A stretch of DNA of 64,000 bases from Peribacillus simplex (lineage in GTDB: Bacteria; Bacillota; Bacilli; Bacillales; DSM-1321), in NCBI RefSeq assembly GCF_001578185.1, contig NZ_CP011008.1:4120001-4184000 (forward strand). Direction: 5' to 3'. A program made the position numbers and the translations under genes. Within the stretch, counting starts at the first letter, position 1. Each line of letters begins with the position of its first letter. The notes beneath the pieces are model-generated. The model searched no databases and was not told the DNA's origin. It saw only the letters and a list, made by a program, of their open reading frames with translations. This document shows positions 51,816 to 62,423 of the stretch, piece by piece.

Positions 51816-53408
51816 ATGAAAACGAAAACACGTAATTTAGGGCTTGCCTGTCTATTATTATCTGCCACCACTTTTACCGCTTGCACTGCAATTAACAATG
51901 TCCCAACCGAATCAGTAGAATCTCAAAAACCAGCAAAAAAGATAAGTAAGAACGGCCCCCAAGATGCTAAAGAAGTAGAAAGCGTTCATGAATTCGGTGC
52001 TTGTCGATAAGATGGGGAAATACAATGTGAATGGCTCCAATTTTGTAGTGGTCAAGGATGGGAAGGTCCTGTTGAACAAAGGCTATGGTTATGCTGATAA
52101 GGATAAGAAAATACCAGTAGATAAAGATACCGTCTTTCAAATAGCTTCCGTTTCAAAGACCTTTACAGGCTTGGCAGCGATGCAGCTTGCTGATAAAGGC
52201 GCGATTGATCTGAACCATGATATTCATGAATATTTAGATGGCTTGAAAGTACCTAATAAAACAGGAACTCCACTGACCATGTTTAATTTGCTTACCTATA
52301 CAAGTGGTGTAGACCTGCCTGACATTACTACGTATACCTCACCTGATTATATAAACCAGGAAATTCCGATGAAAGAGTTTCTTAAAGAGCATATGCCGAC
52401 TGTAGTTCGAACACCTGGAGAATCGTATACCTATGATAATTTTGCCTTTTTATTGGCTGGCTATGCGATAGAAAACGTAAGCGGCCTTAGATTCGATCAA
52501 TATATGGAAAAGAATATATTCAAGCCATTGGAAATGAGCTCGCCAAGTACCCGTTTCACCCCTGAACTACTCGATAGGATGGCTGTACACTATGATGATA
52601 AAGGCACGCCACATCCAACTTCCGGTCATGCACCGACAGATGGGCCACAGAGCAGCATTCTTTCTACGGGAGATGATATGGCTAAGTATTTAACCATGTT
52701 TCAAAGAACGGTAGCTTGTTGCTGGAGGCAGGGCCCTCAGGCAAGCACACCTTGAAGATGGTTCATCCCCTGTTGTTTGAAGATGAAGCTGGAAATAAAT
52801 TAGCGTTCAAGAAAGATCATCAAAATCGGATTAAATACTTCTATTACACAAGTTCAACAGGTCTGGATTTTATTGCCGATGCACAAAAAATGCCTACAAA
52901 GAAGCCTTTCTCAGATGTACCGCATGACAGTTTGTATAAGACAAACATTGACAATCTGTATGCATTCGACATATTCAAGACTCAACCAGACAACCGCTTC
53001 CATCCGGAAGGTATCATGACACAGGGAGAGTTTGCAGATTTACTTCTTCGTGCACATGGTTGGTTTGGTTTTCCCGATGATATTGAGAAGAATAAAGCGA
53101 AAATAATTTCCGGCATTCCTAATTTTAACCGCAATACTGTCATTACAAGACAAACAGCAGCAGTCATGATTCAAAATCTAAAGCAAATCCAACCCGCTCC
53201 AAAGGTCAAAATAACTGGAAAAACCGATAAATGGGCGATTGAAGCTACTCAAGCGCTTGTATCACAAGGAATTATTGATCCCGATATTAAACCCAAGGCA
53301 GATGTTTCTATAGATTTCCGTTCAAAGCAGCCTTTACTTCGTCAAGAAGCTAGTGCATTGCTTGATAAGGCATTTGGTTACTATACACTGGCCCTCAAAA
53401 TCAAGTAA
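51816..53408 (+). pseudogene. serine beta-lactamase-like lipoprotein with SLH-type tail, decayed
   Basis: Original gene: lipoprotein signal (LSATTFTAC, Cys at about 23), class C beta-lactamase/PBP4*-like domain with SxxK (IASVSKTF) and YxN (YTYDNFAF), and a C-terminal part with three SLH-like repeats (FSDVPHDSLYKTNIDNLYAF; FHPEGIMTQGEFADLLLRA; VITRQTAAVMI). A one-base shift near 51985 separates the signal part from the enzyme part. Near 52725 the frame changes again and a long middle section is missing. At least the second lesion is a real deletion, so it is inactive. Confidence 0.8.
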
Positions 53409-53475
53409 CCAAATGGCCCCACAGAAATACTGCCAGCACCTAGTCATGAATGGACTCTCAATTAAATAATCTGCC

Positions 53476-53512
53476 AAAAGCCATGAATATCAAAAAGGTA
53501 AGCATGGCTTTT
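53476..53512. terminator. hairpin between pseudogene and VOC gene
   Basis: AAAAGCCATG and CATGGCTTTT perfect 10-bp arms. Confidence 0.8.
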
Positions 53513-53563
53513 GATTTACCTTAACGATAACAAGAAAAACATGTAGCTCTCACAACCGTCAAT

Positions 53564-54043
53564 TCAGCTGTCATTCGCTTTTTTCGCTTCTGTATTCATT
53601 TGTTCCCATTCACTTAAATACATACGTTTCATGATTTTTTTAGGATTTTCCAGTTTACTAATAAATTCCAAACTGTTGCCGTCTGGATCATTAAAGTGAA
53701 TTTTAGCGTGCGCATATTCCCCATGAGGCATGACGAAAGGTTCAATTGGTGCAAATCCAAAAGCCTCTCTTGGCGAATAGCCTCTATCTTCAAGCCATAC
53801 GACTGAGCTCTTTAAATCTTCCAATGATACTTCAAAAGCTATATGCCTGATGGAAGGATGATACTCAACCTCCACTTTTTCCGTTTCCCAAAGCCCCAAC
53901 CAACTTTTATCCTTTTCAATCCATAGAAAAGCCAGGTTGTCTTCAACCTTATGATCCAACTGCAAACCAAGCCCTTCATAGAATTCAATGGAACGATTCA
54001 AATCACGAACCGGTAAATGTGCTTCATATAAACCTCTTATCAT
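53564..54043 (-). CDS. VOC-family protein, paralogue of 3267-3728
   Basis: Protein of 159 aa with the same layout as the VOC protein at 3267. H9 in EAHLPVRD, H88-region SIRHIAFEV, and FNDPDGNSLEFISK provide the expected metal ligands. Similarity extends over the whole length, at perhaps half identical by eye. Enzymatic role unknown; two copies in one window suggest an old duplication. Single gene. Confidence 0.85.
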   Translation of the reverse strand: MIRGLYEAHLPVRDLNRSIEFYEGLGLQLDHKVEDNLAFLWIEKDKSWLGLWETEKVEVEYHPSIRHIAFEVSLEDLKSSVVWLEDRGYSPREAFGFAPIEPFVMPHGEYAHAKIHFNDPDGNSLEFISKLENPKKIMKRMYLSEWEQMNTEAKKANDS

Positions 54044-54106
54044 TCAATACACCCCTTTTTTCGTCAGATCGAAACCATCCTGATTCAATCCCTTTATCCT
54101 ATTGTT

Positions 54107-54418
54107 CTACGGGGCAAATTCAATTTCACCCGTTACTAACAAAGTGATGACGATAACCCAAAATATAAAGAAAGACGAAGAAAAAACCAAAGAAATAATA
54201 GGAATCACTCTTTTCTCCGTTTTCTTCAAAATACCTATGATAGAAAGGACGATACCGGTAATCGTAAGGAAAAATGTTATATAATCATCAGCCAGGCTCC
54301 CGATATTTGCAACTCTAATAGGTGTAACAAAAACTATAAAAAAGCAAATAATTCCAATAACGAATGAAATAAAACTAATTACACCGTACCTCTTCTGAAT
54401 AAATGCATCGTTTTCCAT
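54107..54418 (-). CDS. small membrane protein of unknown function
   Basis: Protein of 103 aa with three hydrophobic segments (about 14-34, 47-64, 74-96). The start is ATG 54418, seven bases after AAAGGG; the frame opens one codon earlier with TTG. It looks like DUF4190/DUF4064-type membrane proteins of Bacillus but cannot be assigned. Confidence 0.6.
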   Translation of the reverse strand: MENDAFIQKRYGVISFISFVIGIICFFIVFVTPIRVANIGSLADDYITFFLTITGIVLSIIGILKKTEKRVIPIISLVFSSSFFIFWVIVITLLVTGEIEFAP

Positions 54419-54520
54419 CAATCCACCCTTTCATGATCGCCATTTAAATAGTTTTTCTCCATAAAAATTATCTCACAAATAATTTTAACATATAATACCA
54501 ATCGGTAGTTGTGCACAAAA

Positions 54521-54540
54521 AAGGTTGCCGCAGCAACCTT
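54521..54540 (-). terminator. hairpin of the GGTTGCCGCAGCAACC family
   Basis: AAGGTTGC and GCAACCTT perfect arms around CGCA; T-run follows leftwards after the GNAT gene. Confidence 0.75.
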
Positions 54541-54567
54541 CCCGATGACAGGATAAAAAACGTTGAA

Positions 54568-55020
54568 TTAAAGCTTCATTTTCATACCCTCATGAGTAGC
54601 TTTGAATCCTAAACGTTCATAAAAACGCAGCGTTTCTTCCCGCTTTTTATCTGTCGTCAGCTGAATGATATGGCACCCCCGCTCCTTTGCACGCTCAATC
54701 GCATATAGAATCAACTTGCTTCCTATTCCTTTCCCCCGCTCTGAAGATGCAGTCCGAACCCCTTCTATCGTAGCTCTCCAACCTCCTTGATGGGTAATAT
54801 AAGGAGTGAACGTGATTTGCTGCACCCCAACGATGTCCTCACCAAGACATGCTACGATCAATTCATTATTCTCATCTGCATCAATGGATGCAAATGCTTT
54901 TAGATAGCTTTCAGGAAGGGGATTTTCATAGCGTTCCCTTTCCCTCCCCAATACATCATCCGCCAGCATCCGTACTATTTCACTTAAGTCTTTTCCTGTC
55001 GCATTCCTGAATGTGACCAT
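54568..55020 (-). CDS. GNAT N-acetyltransferase
   Basis: Protein of 150 aa. Acetyl-CoA loop SSERGKGIGSKLI (R-G-x-G-I-G) and the C-terminal REETLRFYERLGF block are classical. I chose ATG 55020, five bases after AGGAGGG; the frame starts 17 codons earlier without ribosome site. Acceptor unknown. Single gene next to the IS element. Confidence 0.88.
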   Translation of the reverse strand: MVTFRNATGKDLSEIVRMLADDVLGRERERYENPLPESYLKAFASIDADENNELIVACLGEDIVGVQQITFTPYITHQGGWRATIEGVRTASSERGKGIGSKLILYAIERAKERGCHIIQLTTDKKREETLRFYERLGFKATHEGMKMKL

Positions 55021-55216
55021 AATATCCCTCCTGTTCAGTATCGCCCTTTTTTTCATCATGATGGAAACCAATCTTTCATTAATAACTTCAACTAAAAGTT
55101 AGGCGGTCCTCTTTTCTGGAGGAAAAATAATGGCGGCTTTAAAAATTGGACCAACAAAAAAAAGGCCCCCTTTAATGTGAACTGTGCCCCATTTTACGGA
55201 CAGTATAAAAAAGTGC

Positions 55217-56128
55217 CTAAGCAGCTAATAAATGGTCCCGGTATTGTACTGGGGCCATTTTCCTTAGCCCCCATTGATAACGATGTTCATTATATTCTTC
55301 AATAACTCGATCAATTTCTTCCTTCACATCCGTTAAATTAGTACATGTTTTATATTCTGCCAAATCCTTAAAGTGGCCAAAGAAACTTTCCATTGGCGCA
55401 TTATCCCAACAGTTTCCCTTGCGGGACATGGATTGGGTTATCCCAAGTTCCTTCACTTTGCGTTGAAATAGCGGATGGGTGTAATGGAACCCCTGGTCAG
55501 AATGAAGGATTGCACTCGGATGGAACTCGTGACACACAGCCTGCTTTAGCTTATTTAAAGTCTCGTAAACGATATCCATTTCTAATGAAGTAGATAAATG
55601 GTACGTAACGATTTCTTTTGTGGCGGCATCTTTTACGCAGGATAAATACGCTTTTTGGCCTTTCCCATAATAAAGATAGGTAATGTCAGTAAGCAGGACC
55701 TTCCCTGGCACCTCCTGATTGAATTCACGATTAAGGAGGTTTGGACAAGTAAGGTGCTCCTTGGTTGCCTTGGCCATCTTCCGATACGGGTTGGCCCTTC
55801 TGATTTTCGCTAGGAGATTATATTTTGTCATCAACCGTCTGATTTTCTTATGATTCATGACGGCCGAGTAGTCATTCTCCATAATCATTTTGATTTGGAG
55901 GGCGCCTACTTTTTCCTTTTTACTGATGAAAATATTTCTGATCAATTCTATGTCCAATTCATCCTGTTCTTCACGAAGCTCACGGTAAGGAGCTGCCTTT
56001 AACCAATCATAGTAGCCACTTCGACTTACACCAGCCAATTTGCATAGATAAGAAACAGCCTTCTTTAATTGGTGTATTCTGATCGTCCTTTCAATCAGAT
56101 AGAACTTCTCAGCAGCAGTTAGAATCAT
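55217..56128 (-). CDS. IS3-family transposase orfB (DDE integrase)
   Basis: Protein of 303 aa with an HTH_21 segment (about 50-105) and the rve integrase core: D148 (LLTDITYLYYG), D211 (LHSDQGFHYTH) and E247 (NAPMESFFGHFK), the DDE triad with 35 residues between the last two. Intact. Starts in the orfA stop (ATGA); an A-rich run just before (CTGAAAAAGAAATGA) may allow frameshifting to an OrfAB fusion, the active transposase. Confidence 0.93.
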   Translation of the reverse strand: MILTAAEKFYLIERTIRIHQLKKAVSYLCKLAGVSRSGYYDWLKAAPYRELREEQDELDIELIRNIFISKKEKVGALQIKMIMENDYSAVMNHKKIRRLMTKYNLLAKIRRANPYRKMAKATKEHLTCPNLLNREFNQEVPGKVLLTDITYLYYGKGQKAYLSCVKDAATKEIVTYHLSTSLEMDIVYETLNKLKQAVCHEFHPSAILHSDQGFHYTHPLFQRKVKELGITQSMSRKGNCWDNAPMESFFGHFKDLAEYKTCTNLTDVKEEIDRVIEEYNEHRYQWGLRKMAPVQYRDHLLAA

Positions 56129-56550
56129 TTCTTTTTCAGAGCCTGCCTTTCTAGCTCTTCCAGCTTTTTTAGGAAGTCATTTTCTGCTTCAAGGAATTTG
56201 ATTCTCGCCTCGGCCTTCCTAAGTTGATCTTCTACAGACTGTGGCTTGGAAGTGGGGCGTCCTGTACTTCCTTTTCCACGGCGTTCCGTAAGGAAGCCTT
56301 CCTCACCAAACCTTTCAAAGGTACTACGCCAGCGCTGTAGACAACGTTTGGGTTGTTTCTTTCCAATTATTTCGAGATTAATTCCCTGGTCAATGAAAAT
56401 TTGAGAGGGGGCTTTCCCCTTTTTATATTCCTTAACAGCTTTTGTTTTAAATTCCGGACTATAGGAAATAGATCGCTCGGAAGCACTAATGATATTTGGA
56501 TTCTTTTCAAGTTCTTTAATCTGAAATTCAGTATATATATTCTTACTCAT
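56125..56550 (-). CDS. IS3-family transposase orfA (HTH)
   Basis: Protein of 141 aa with two helix-turn-helix parts (SPEFKTKAVKEYKKGKAPSQI and a Leu-zipper-like C-terminus EDQLRKAEARIKFLEAENDFLKKL). I start at ATG 56550 after GGAGGG; the frame opens 21 codons earlier. Binds IS ends and is part of the OrfAB fusion. Intact. Confidence 0.88.
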   Translation of the reverse strand: MSKNIYTEFQIKELEKNPNIISASERSISYSPEFKTKAVKEYKKGKAPSQIFIDQGINLEIIGKKQPKRCLQRWRSTFERFGEEGFLTERRGKGSTGRPTSKPQSVEDQLRKAEARIKFLEAENDFLKKLEELERQALKKK

Positions 56551-56679
56551 AGAAACCCTCCGTCCATACTCATTACATCTATTGAAACATAAAAAAACCC
56601 GGATAAGGGACACTTTTTTATGTGTGTCCGTTATCCGGGGTATAGTTCATAAAAGGAAGTCCTTCTTAGTAAATCATTA

Positions 56680-58215
56680 TTAGGTAATTGGCGCAGGATT
56701 GAAAAGTACCAAATCATTATGGAGGCCCCAATGCTCTGCCCAGGTTTTCTTTTTACCGCTGGCCACTTCCAAAATGAGGTGAAATATTTCCCACCCGACA
56801 TCCTCTATGGTTGCCTCACCTGTAGCGATAGTTCCTGCATTTATATCAATGAGATCTTTCCATTGCTCGGTCAATGTATTTCGTGTAGATACTTTGATGA
56901 CGGAAGCCATTGCCAGATTATAAGGTGTGCCCCTTCCAGTTGTAAAAACTTGAAGGTGCATGCCGGAAGCGAGCTGCAGCGTTCCGCAAACAAAGTCACT
57001 AGCTGGTGTAGCTGCAAAAATCAGCCCTTTTTCTGTTGCTTTTTCACCCGGAGCCAGTACGCCTGAAATGGGGCTGCCTCCGGATTTGGCAATGGAGCCT
57101 AATGATTTTTCCACTACATTGGCCAATCCGCCTTTTTTGTTTCCTGGTGACGGATTGGCACTTCGATCGGCATCACCTAAAGCAAGGTAGTTATCATACC
57201 AGTCCATTTCCTTTATTAACGCTCTCCCTACTTCTTCATTCACTGCACGGGGCGTCAATAGATGAATCGCATCCCGTACTTCTGTGACTTCAGAAAATAA
57301 AACGGTTGCCCCTGCCCTGACTAACAGATCTGTAGCATATCCTACTGCAGGGTTAGCTGTCACACCAGAAAATGCATCACTTCCTCCACACTGCGTACCG
57401 ATGACCAATTCGGAAACCGGAAACGTCTCCCGTTGCTTGCGGTTCAACTTGATTAAACGTTCCTCGGCCATTTCCATAATGGATTGGACCATTCCCGCAA
57501 ATCCCTGCTGATCCTGAAGTGAAATGATATCTGAATCGTCCCCGCTTGGATTTATTCTCATCGGAGACAGTTTTTCACACCCCAATCCAACTACCAAGGC
57601 TTCCCCGCCGAAATTCGGGTGTTTCGCAAGGTTCTGTATCGTGCGAATGGGAATAACCGCTTCAGGTGCATTGATTGCGACTCCGCACCCATAGTTGTGA
57701 TTGATGGCGACAACATCATCAACATTGGGATACTTCGGGAGAAGCTCTTTTTTTATCCGGTTCACGACGAAATTCAGAACGCCCACTACACATTGAACGC
57801 TTGTTGTAATGCCTAATATATTCTTGGTTCCAACACTGCCATCTTCATTGCGGAATCCTTGGAATGTATATCCTTCAAGCGGGGGTAAAGTTTCGGGTAT
57901 ATCATTTGCTACCGGCAATTCCTTTAAATCCGGAGAAACCGGAAGCATCACCAGTGTCTCGTCAATCCAGCAGCCCTTACTGATTGATTCAGCCGCATAA
58001 CCGATAACTTCCCCATAGCGGATGATGGCTTCATTCTCGACTATATCCATTAAAGCCACTTTGTGGCCTTGTGGCACTCTTTCTTTCAATTCAAGCCCAC
58101 AAGGGAAAACGGTTCCTTGATCCAAGCCCCCCGTATTAACCACGATGGCGACATTGTCCATCCTATTTACCTTAATATAAAGCGGTACCTCCGTCAGCTG
58201 CGTTTTTGTATCCAC
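56680..58215 (-). CDS. garD: galactarate dehydratase (UxaA/GarD family)
   Basis: Fe-dependent dehydratase (EC 4.2.1.42) of 511 aa converting galactarate to 5-keto-4-deoxy-glucarate. N-terminal SAF-like domain (about 1-90), then the UxaA core: [62 protein letters not shown], with Cys ligands. Third gene of the leftward operon kdgD-gucD-garD, as in B. subtilis ycbCD..H though order differs. Confidence 0.92.
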   Translation of the reverse strand: MDTKTQLTEVPLYIKVNRMDNVAIVVNTGGLDQGTVFPCGLELKERVPQGHKVALMDIVENEAIIRYGEVIGYAAESISKGCWIDETLVMLPVSPDLKELPVANDIPETLPPLEGYTFQGFRNEDGSVGTKNILGITTSVQCVVGVLNFVVNRIKKELLPKYPNVDDVVAINHNYGCGVAINAPEAVIPIRTIQNLAKHPNFGGEALVVGLGCEKLSPMRINPSGDDSDIISLQDQQGFAGMVQSIMEMAEERLIKLNRKQRETFPVSELVIGTQCGGSDAFSGVTANPAVGYATDLLVRAGATVLFSEVTEVRDAIHLLTPRAVNEEVGRALIKEMDWYDNYLALGDADRSANPSPGNKKGGLANVVEKSLGSIAKSGGSPISGVLAPGEKATEKGLIFAATPASDFVCGTLQLASGMHLQVFTTGRGTPYNLAMASVIKVSTRNTLTEQWKDLIDINAGTIATGEATIEDVGWEIFHLILEVASGKKKTWAEHWGLHNDLVLFNPAPIT

Positions 58216-58302
58216 TTTACCACTCCTTCATTCTAAAAAAGCTAACAACATCACTAAAAATACACGAGATGGTTCTTCAGCTAAAATATCTGTTTCAGAC
58301 AT

Positions 58303-59766
58303 TTATTTTACAAACACCGTTTTAATGGATGTAAAAAACTCTTTTGCTGCTTCTCCTTGTTCCCTGGAGTGGGAGCTGGAGTTTTTCATGCCGCCAAATG
58401 GCGCCTGCAATTCAACGCCTGCGCTCTCAGCGTTGACCCTGATCAATCCGGCTTCCATATCGTTAACAAACGAAAGCAAATGTTGGATATTGGCAGTAAA
58501 AATCGAAGCACTCAGGCCGTATTCGACGCTGTTCGCAAGTTGCAGGGCTTCTTCGACTGATTCAGCTTTCAATAAAGCAATCACCGGACCAAAAATTTCT
58601 TCCTGTACGATTGCCATATCTGACGTGCAGTTATCAAAGATCGTAGGCTCTACATAAAAGCCATTAGCCTGAGTGCCTTCTTCAGCACGCTTTCCGCCAG
58701 TTAGAAGTGTAGCGCCTTCCTCGACTCCTTTTTCGATATAGGAAAGAACCGTTTTTAATTGATTTTCGCTAGCGCATGGTCCCATCCAAGTCCCGCTGTC
58801 CAATCCATCCCCGATGGAAATGCCTTTCGTTTCTTTCACCAGCAACTGCTTGAACTCTTCATAAACTTCAGCTGCAACGATGACACGGCTTGTCGCGGTA
58901 CATTTTTGCCCCGTCGAACGAAACGCGCCTGTAATGACTGCTTCTACAGCCAGATTAAGATCCGCATCCGCTGCAACGATTACCGGGTTTTTCCCGCCCA
59001 TTTCAAGCTGGTATTTCGCTCCTCGTGCTAACGCCGCTTGTCCAATCCTTTTTCCAACGCCGTTTGAGCCGGTAAAGGTAATTCCGTTTACATCTTCGTG
59101 ATCGGCGATGCCCTGCCCGATGACACTGCCCGGCCCTGTGACCATATTGATAACACCCTCCGGTAAACCAGCTTCTTCAAAACACTCCATGATCTTCGCA
59201 CAGGTGATGGCCGTCTCTGTGGCTGGCTTCACCACAATCGTATTCCCATAAACGAGAGCAGGAGCCATCTTCCAGATCGGGATGGCGATTGGGAAATTCC
59301 AAGGTGTAATGACGCCCACTACACCAAGCGGGACGCGCGTCGTGAACATAAGCGCTGAACTTTCGGTGGATGGAATGACATCCCCCACTTTACGCATTCC
59401 TTCTCCTGCATAGTATTTCAGGATCGCAATACCGCGTGCCGTTTCCCCTTTTGTTTCTGCAAAAGTCTTACCCATTTCACGTGTTGCACATTCTGCGATT
59501 TCATCAATCCGCTTTTCAAGAATATGGGCTACTTTATATAGATACTCCCCGCGCTCTGATCCTGCTAGTTTGCGCCATTTGTCTTTCGCCTTTTTCGCAG
59601 CTTCTACTGCACGATTCAAGTCATCCACGTTAGATTTTTGTACATATCCGACAATGGCCTGTTTATCGGCTGGGTTTAAACTTTTTTCAACTTCTTTTGA
59701 AATGGAAGCAACCCATTCACCGTTAATATAGTTAAGATACGTTTTTGTTTGAACTGTAGTTATCAT
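58303..59766 (-). CDS. gucD: 2-oxoglutarate semialdehyde dehydrogenase
   Basis: NAD(P)-dependent aldehyde dehydrogenase (EC 1.2.1.26) of 487 aa, last step of glucarate/galactarate breakdown to 2-oxoglutarate. Catalytic C289 in [11 protein letters not shown] and general base E255 in QLEMGGKNP; Rossmann GSNGVGKR at about 233. ATG 59766 follows GGGTGGGAT. Neighbour to kdgD with a 17-bp gap supports the substrate. Confidence 0.9.
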   Translation of the reverse strand: MITTVQTKTYLNYINGEWVASISKEVEKSLNPADKQAIVGYVQKSNVDDLNRAVEAAKKAKDKWRKLAGSERGEYLYKVAHILEKRIDEIAECATREMGKTFAETKGETARGIAILKYYAGEGMRKVGDVIPSTESSALMFTTRVPLGVVGVITPWNFPIAIPIWKMAPALVYGNTIVVKPATETAITCAKIMECFEEAGLPEGVINMVTGPGSVIGQGIADHEDVNGITFTGSNGVGKRIGQAALARGAKYQLEMGGKNPVIVAADADLNLAVEAVITGAFRSTGQKCTATSRVIVAAEVYEEFKQLLVKETKGISIGDGLDSGTWMGPCASENQLKTVLSYIEKGVEEGATLLTGGKRAEEGTQANGFYVEPTIFDNCTSDMAIVQEEIFGPVIALLKAESVEEALQLANSVEYGLSASIFTANIQHLLSFVNDMEAGLIRVNAESAGVELQAPFGGMKNSSSHSREQGEAAKEFFTSIKTVFVK

Positions 59767-59783
59767 ATATAATCCCACCCTTA

Positions 59784-60716
59784 TTAGATTGATTGAATTG
59801 GTGTTTCTTTTGGAAAACGATCTAAAGCATTCTCTAATATCGTTTGCATTGCTGCATAATGTTCTTTTTCCACCGGAAGAATCGGTAATCTGACTGTTTG
59901 GCCAACCGGCATTCCCATAATCTCCATACCTGCTTTAATGAGAGAAACGGCATACCCTTTTCGCTGACGGCGAATATTGTTGATTGGCATGATGACCTGT
60001 TGATAAATTTCTTTGACCGTTTCTTGATCTCCGCTCAGAATGCCATTATAGAATTTCCGTGAGATGTGCGGGATGTAATTGGATATCGCCGATGAGTATG
60101 AGTCAAAGCCAAGTGGAACGTAGGACGACATGGTAACTTCCGCAAGCGGCATTCCGTTCAGCCAGCCAAAACGGTTTCCGAAGGTTTGTGTAAGGAGTCC
60201 ATTCAACTCCATATTGCCTAGACCGTCTTTGACACCGACCACCTGCGGGACCTCCGCAAGTGCTTCCAAAGTTGGTATTGAAAGTGAAACGTTATCACGC
60301 TGATATACTATGGAATTTAAGTCTGTGCTCTCTGCGATAGCTTTGAAATAAGCCGCCAGACCTGCCTGTTCTCCAGTAACAAGATATGGAGGTAATATTA
60401 AATATCCGTCTGCCCCTCTATCCGCTGATATTCTTGCAAGTTCCAGGGACGTTTGAATATTTCCTCCTACACCTGTGTATACAGGGACTTTTCCACCCGT
60501 TACGGATACGGCCACCTCTACCATCACTTCATATTCCTCTTTACTTAACGATGGATACTCTGCTGCCGCACATGCCACGAAAATAGCCTCGAGTCCCTCA
60601 TCTATTAGAAATTGGATATTTTGTGCGAGTGCTTGTTCATCAAGCTTATTACTTGTTGTGAATGGTGCCACGGGAAATCCGAGAATCCCTTTAGGTGCCT
60701 TGCGAATTTTATTCAT
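59784..60716 (-). CDS. kdgD: 5-dehydro-4-deoxyglucarate dehydratase
   Basis: TIM-barrel DapA-family enzyme (EC 4.2.1.41) of 310 aa: dehydrates and decarboxylates 5-keto-4-deoxyglucarate to 2-oxoglutarate semialdehyde. Schiff-base lysine K163 ([10 protein letters not shown]) and Y138 (SIVYQRDN) as proton relay. First gene of the leftward operon; AGGAGG before the ATG. Confidence 0.93.
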   Translation of the reverse strand: MNKIRKAPKGILGFPVAPFTTSNKLDEQALAQNIQFLIDEGLEAIFVACAAAEYPSLSKEEYEVMVEVAVSVTGGKVPVYTGVGGNIQTSLELARISADRGADGYLILPPYLVTGEQAGLAAYFKAIAESTDLNSIVYQRDNVSLSIPTLEALAEVPQVVGVKDGLGNMELNGLLTQTFGNRFGWLNGMPLAEVTMSSYVPLGFDSYSSAISNYIPHISRKFYNGILSGDQETVKEIYQQVIMPINNIRRQRKGYAVSLIKAGMEIMGMPVGQTVRLPILPVEKEHYAAMQTILENALDRFPKETPIQSI

Positions 60717-60746
60717 TATCTATTCCTCCTTGCTTATTATTGTTTT

Positions 60747-60775
60747 ATTGTAAGACAAATACACCGTCTGGTCAA
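60747..60775 (-). promoter_or_regulatory. kdgD promoter with GTCTTAC operator motif
   Basis: Read leftwards -35 TTGACC (60770-60775), 17 bp, -10 TACAAT (60747-60752). TTTGTCTTACAAT (60747-60759) overlaps spacer and -10 and matches the motif at gudP. Confidence 0.7.
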
Positions 60776-60902
60776 TCGTATATTTTTTATTTTCTGAAAA
60801 GTCAATCATCAATTCATCCCTCAATAATTTCGCTTCTAATATATACAAAAAAAACAAGATAATTAAGGAGCTAAAAATGAAAAATGATATGTAAAAAAGA
60901 CA

Positions 60903-60939
60903 TTGACAAACAATTTTATTTGTCTTACCATTGGACAAA
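60903..60939 (+). promoter_or_regulatory. gudP promoter with dyad operator
   Basis: -35 TTGACA (60903-60908), 17 bp, -10 TACCAT (60926-60931). TTTGTC (60919-60924) and GACAAA (60934-60939) form perfect 6-bp arms around TTACCATTG, covering the -10. Fits a FadR/GntR-type site. Confidence 0.7.
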
Positions 60940-61030
60940 ACTAAATATTAAGAATTTTCACAAAGGAGGAAACAGCTAACATTGTAAGCGGTATCAATAA
61001 AAAATAAAATACTTTTAAGGGAGTGAGTAT

Positions 61031-62392
61031 ATGAACGCTGGAGAAAAAGTTTTTCAAGAATCTCCTATATTGCCGAATGCTCAGAAAAAAACACGGACAC
61101 GATGGTTTATTGTATTTATGCTCTTTCTGGTTACCGCTCTGAATTATGCAGATCGTGCGACGCTATCAATCGCAGGTACGGACATGTCTGGTCAGCTTGG
61201 TCTCGATTCAGTCATGATGGGCTATGTTTTCTCCGCTTTCGCTTGGTCCTACGTAGCTGGACAAATTCCGGGTGGATGGCTTTTGGACCGTTTTGGCTCA
61301 AAAAAAGTTTACTTTTGGAGTATCACGCTATGGTCTACCTTTACGCTTTTACAAGGATTTATCGGATTTTTCGGTTCTGCCGGAACGGCTGTCATGGTAT
61401 TGTTCGGACTGCGTTTTTTAGTTGGATTGGCAGAGGCTCCTTCCTTCCCGGCCAACAGCCGCATCGTTGCTACCTGGTTCCCAAGCCATGAACGCGGAAC
61501 CGCGGCTGCCACTTTCAATTCAGCCCAGTATTTTGCAACCGTTCTCTTTGCACCGATCATGGGTTACATTACGTATAAATTTGGTTGGGAATACGTCTTC
61601 TTCTTTATGGGCGCATTGGGAATCATCGTCGCTTTCTTCTGGATGAAAACGATATATGGCCCAAAGGAACATCCGCGCATCAACAAAGCTGAGCTTGAAT
61701 ATATCGAAGCAGGCGGCGCTTTGATCAATATGGATCAAACCACTGCAAATAAAGAGGAAAAGAAAGGCGTCAACTGGAATCATATTAAGCAGCTTTTATC
61801 AAACCGTATGCTGTTAGGTGTTTATCTCGGACAATATTGCATTACAACATTAACGTACTTTTTCCTTACATGGTTTCCTGTGTACCTTGTACAAGAAAGA
61901 GGCATGACCATTCTTCAAGTTGGGCTCGTCGCTTCCCTTCCAGCCATTTGCGGATTTTTTGGCGGCATTCTCGGAGGGACATTCTCGGATTTCTTGTTAC
62001 GGAAGGGATTCTCATTGACTGTCGCCCGAAAATTGCCAATCGTTGTTGGGATGCTTCTATCGATGAGCTTGGTAGCTGCAAACTATGTAGAGACGGAATG
62101 GGTGGTTATATTCGTTATGGCCCTAGCGTTTTTCGGTAAAGGATTTGGGGCACTCGGCTGGGCGGTAGTGGCCGATACCTCACCAAAGGAAATGTCCGGT
62201 GTCAGTGGCGGGCTTTTCAATACATTCGGTAACATTGCAGGCATTACAACACCGATCATCATCGGATACATCATTGCCACGACAGGATCATTTAATGGGG
62301 CGCTAGTCTTCGTATGTGCCAATGCTCTTGTCGCAATCTGCAGCTATTTATTCCTTGTTGGTGAAATTAAACGTGTAGAGTTAAAATCATAG
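61031..62392 (+). CDS. gudP: D-glucarate/galactarate MFS permease
   Basis: Anion:cation symporter group MFS transporter (453 aa, 12 helices), GudP type: TRWFIVFMLFLVTALNYADRATLSIAG at helix 1, GGWLLDRFGSKKVYF (motif A), VGLAEAPSFPANSRIVATWFP in helix 4. Imports D-glucarate or galactarate with protons. Followed by gudD with a 31-bp gap. Confidence 0.93.
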   Translation: MNAGEKVFQESPILPNAQKKTRTRWFIVFMLFLVTALNYADRATLSIAGTDMSGQLGLDSVMMGYVFSAFAWSYVAGQIPGGWLLDRFGSKKVYFWSITLWSTFTLLQGFIGFFGSAGTAVMVLFGLRFLVGLAEAPSFPANSRIVATWFPSHERGTAAATFNSAQYFATVLFAPIMGYITYKFGWEYVFFFMGALGIIVAFFWMKTIYGPKEHPRINKAELEYIEAGGALINMDQTTANKEEKKGVNWNHIKQLLSNRMLLGVYLGQYCITTLTYFFLTWFPVYLVQERGMTILQVGLVASLPAICGFFGGILGGTFSDFLLRKGFSLTVARKLPIVVGMLLSMSLVAANYVETEWVVIFVMALAFFGKGFGALGWAVVADTSPKEMSGVSGGLFNTFGNIAGITTPIIIGYIIATTGSFNGALVFVCANALVAICSYLFLVGEIKRVELKS

Positions 62393-62423
62393 TTAACTAA
62401 ATATTCTGTCAGGGGGAAGAAAT

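Larger units (their letters stand above)
55178..56649 (-). mobile_element. IS3-family (IS150-type) insertion sequence
   Basis: About 1.47 kb. Ends are imperfect inverted repeats: left TGAACTGTGCCCCATTTTAC, right (reverse) TGAACTATACCCCGGATAAC, both followed by GGACA. It carries orfA and orfB with the -1 type layout. A target duplication could not be fixed with certainty. It separates the GNAT gene from the glucarate operon. Confidence 0.9.

Noticed and set aside
51984..52755. Independent beta-lactamase gene starting at 51988
   Set aside because: Lacks signal sequence and ribosome site; clearly the shifted continuation of the lipoprotein gene.
60720..60938. 72-codon minus-strand ORF between kdgD and gudP
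   Set aside because: It covers both promoters and operators; low-complexity hydrophobic translation, no ribosome site.
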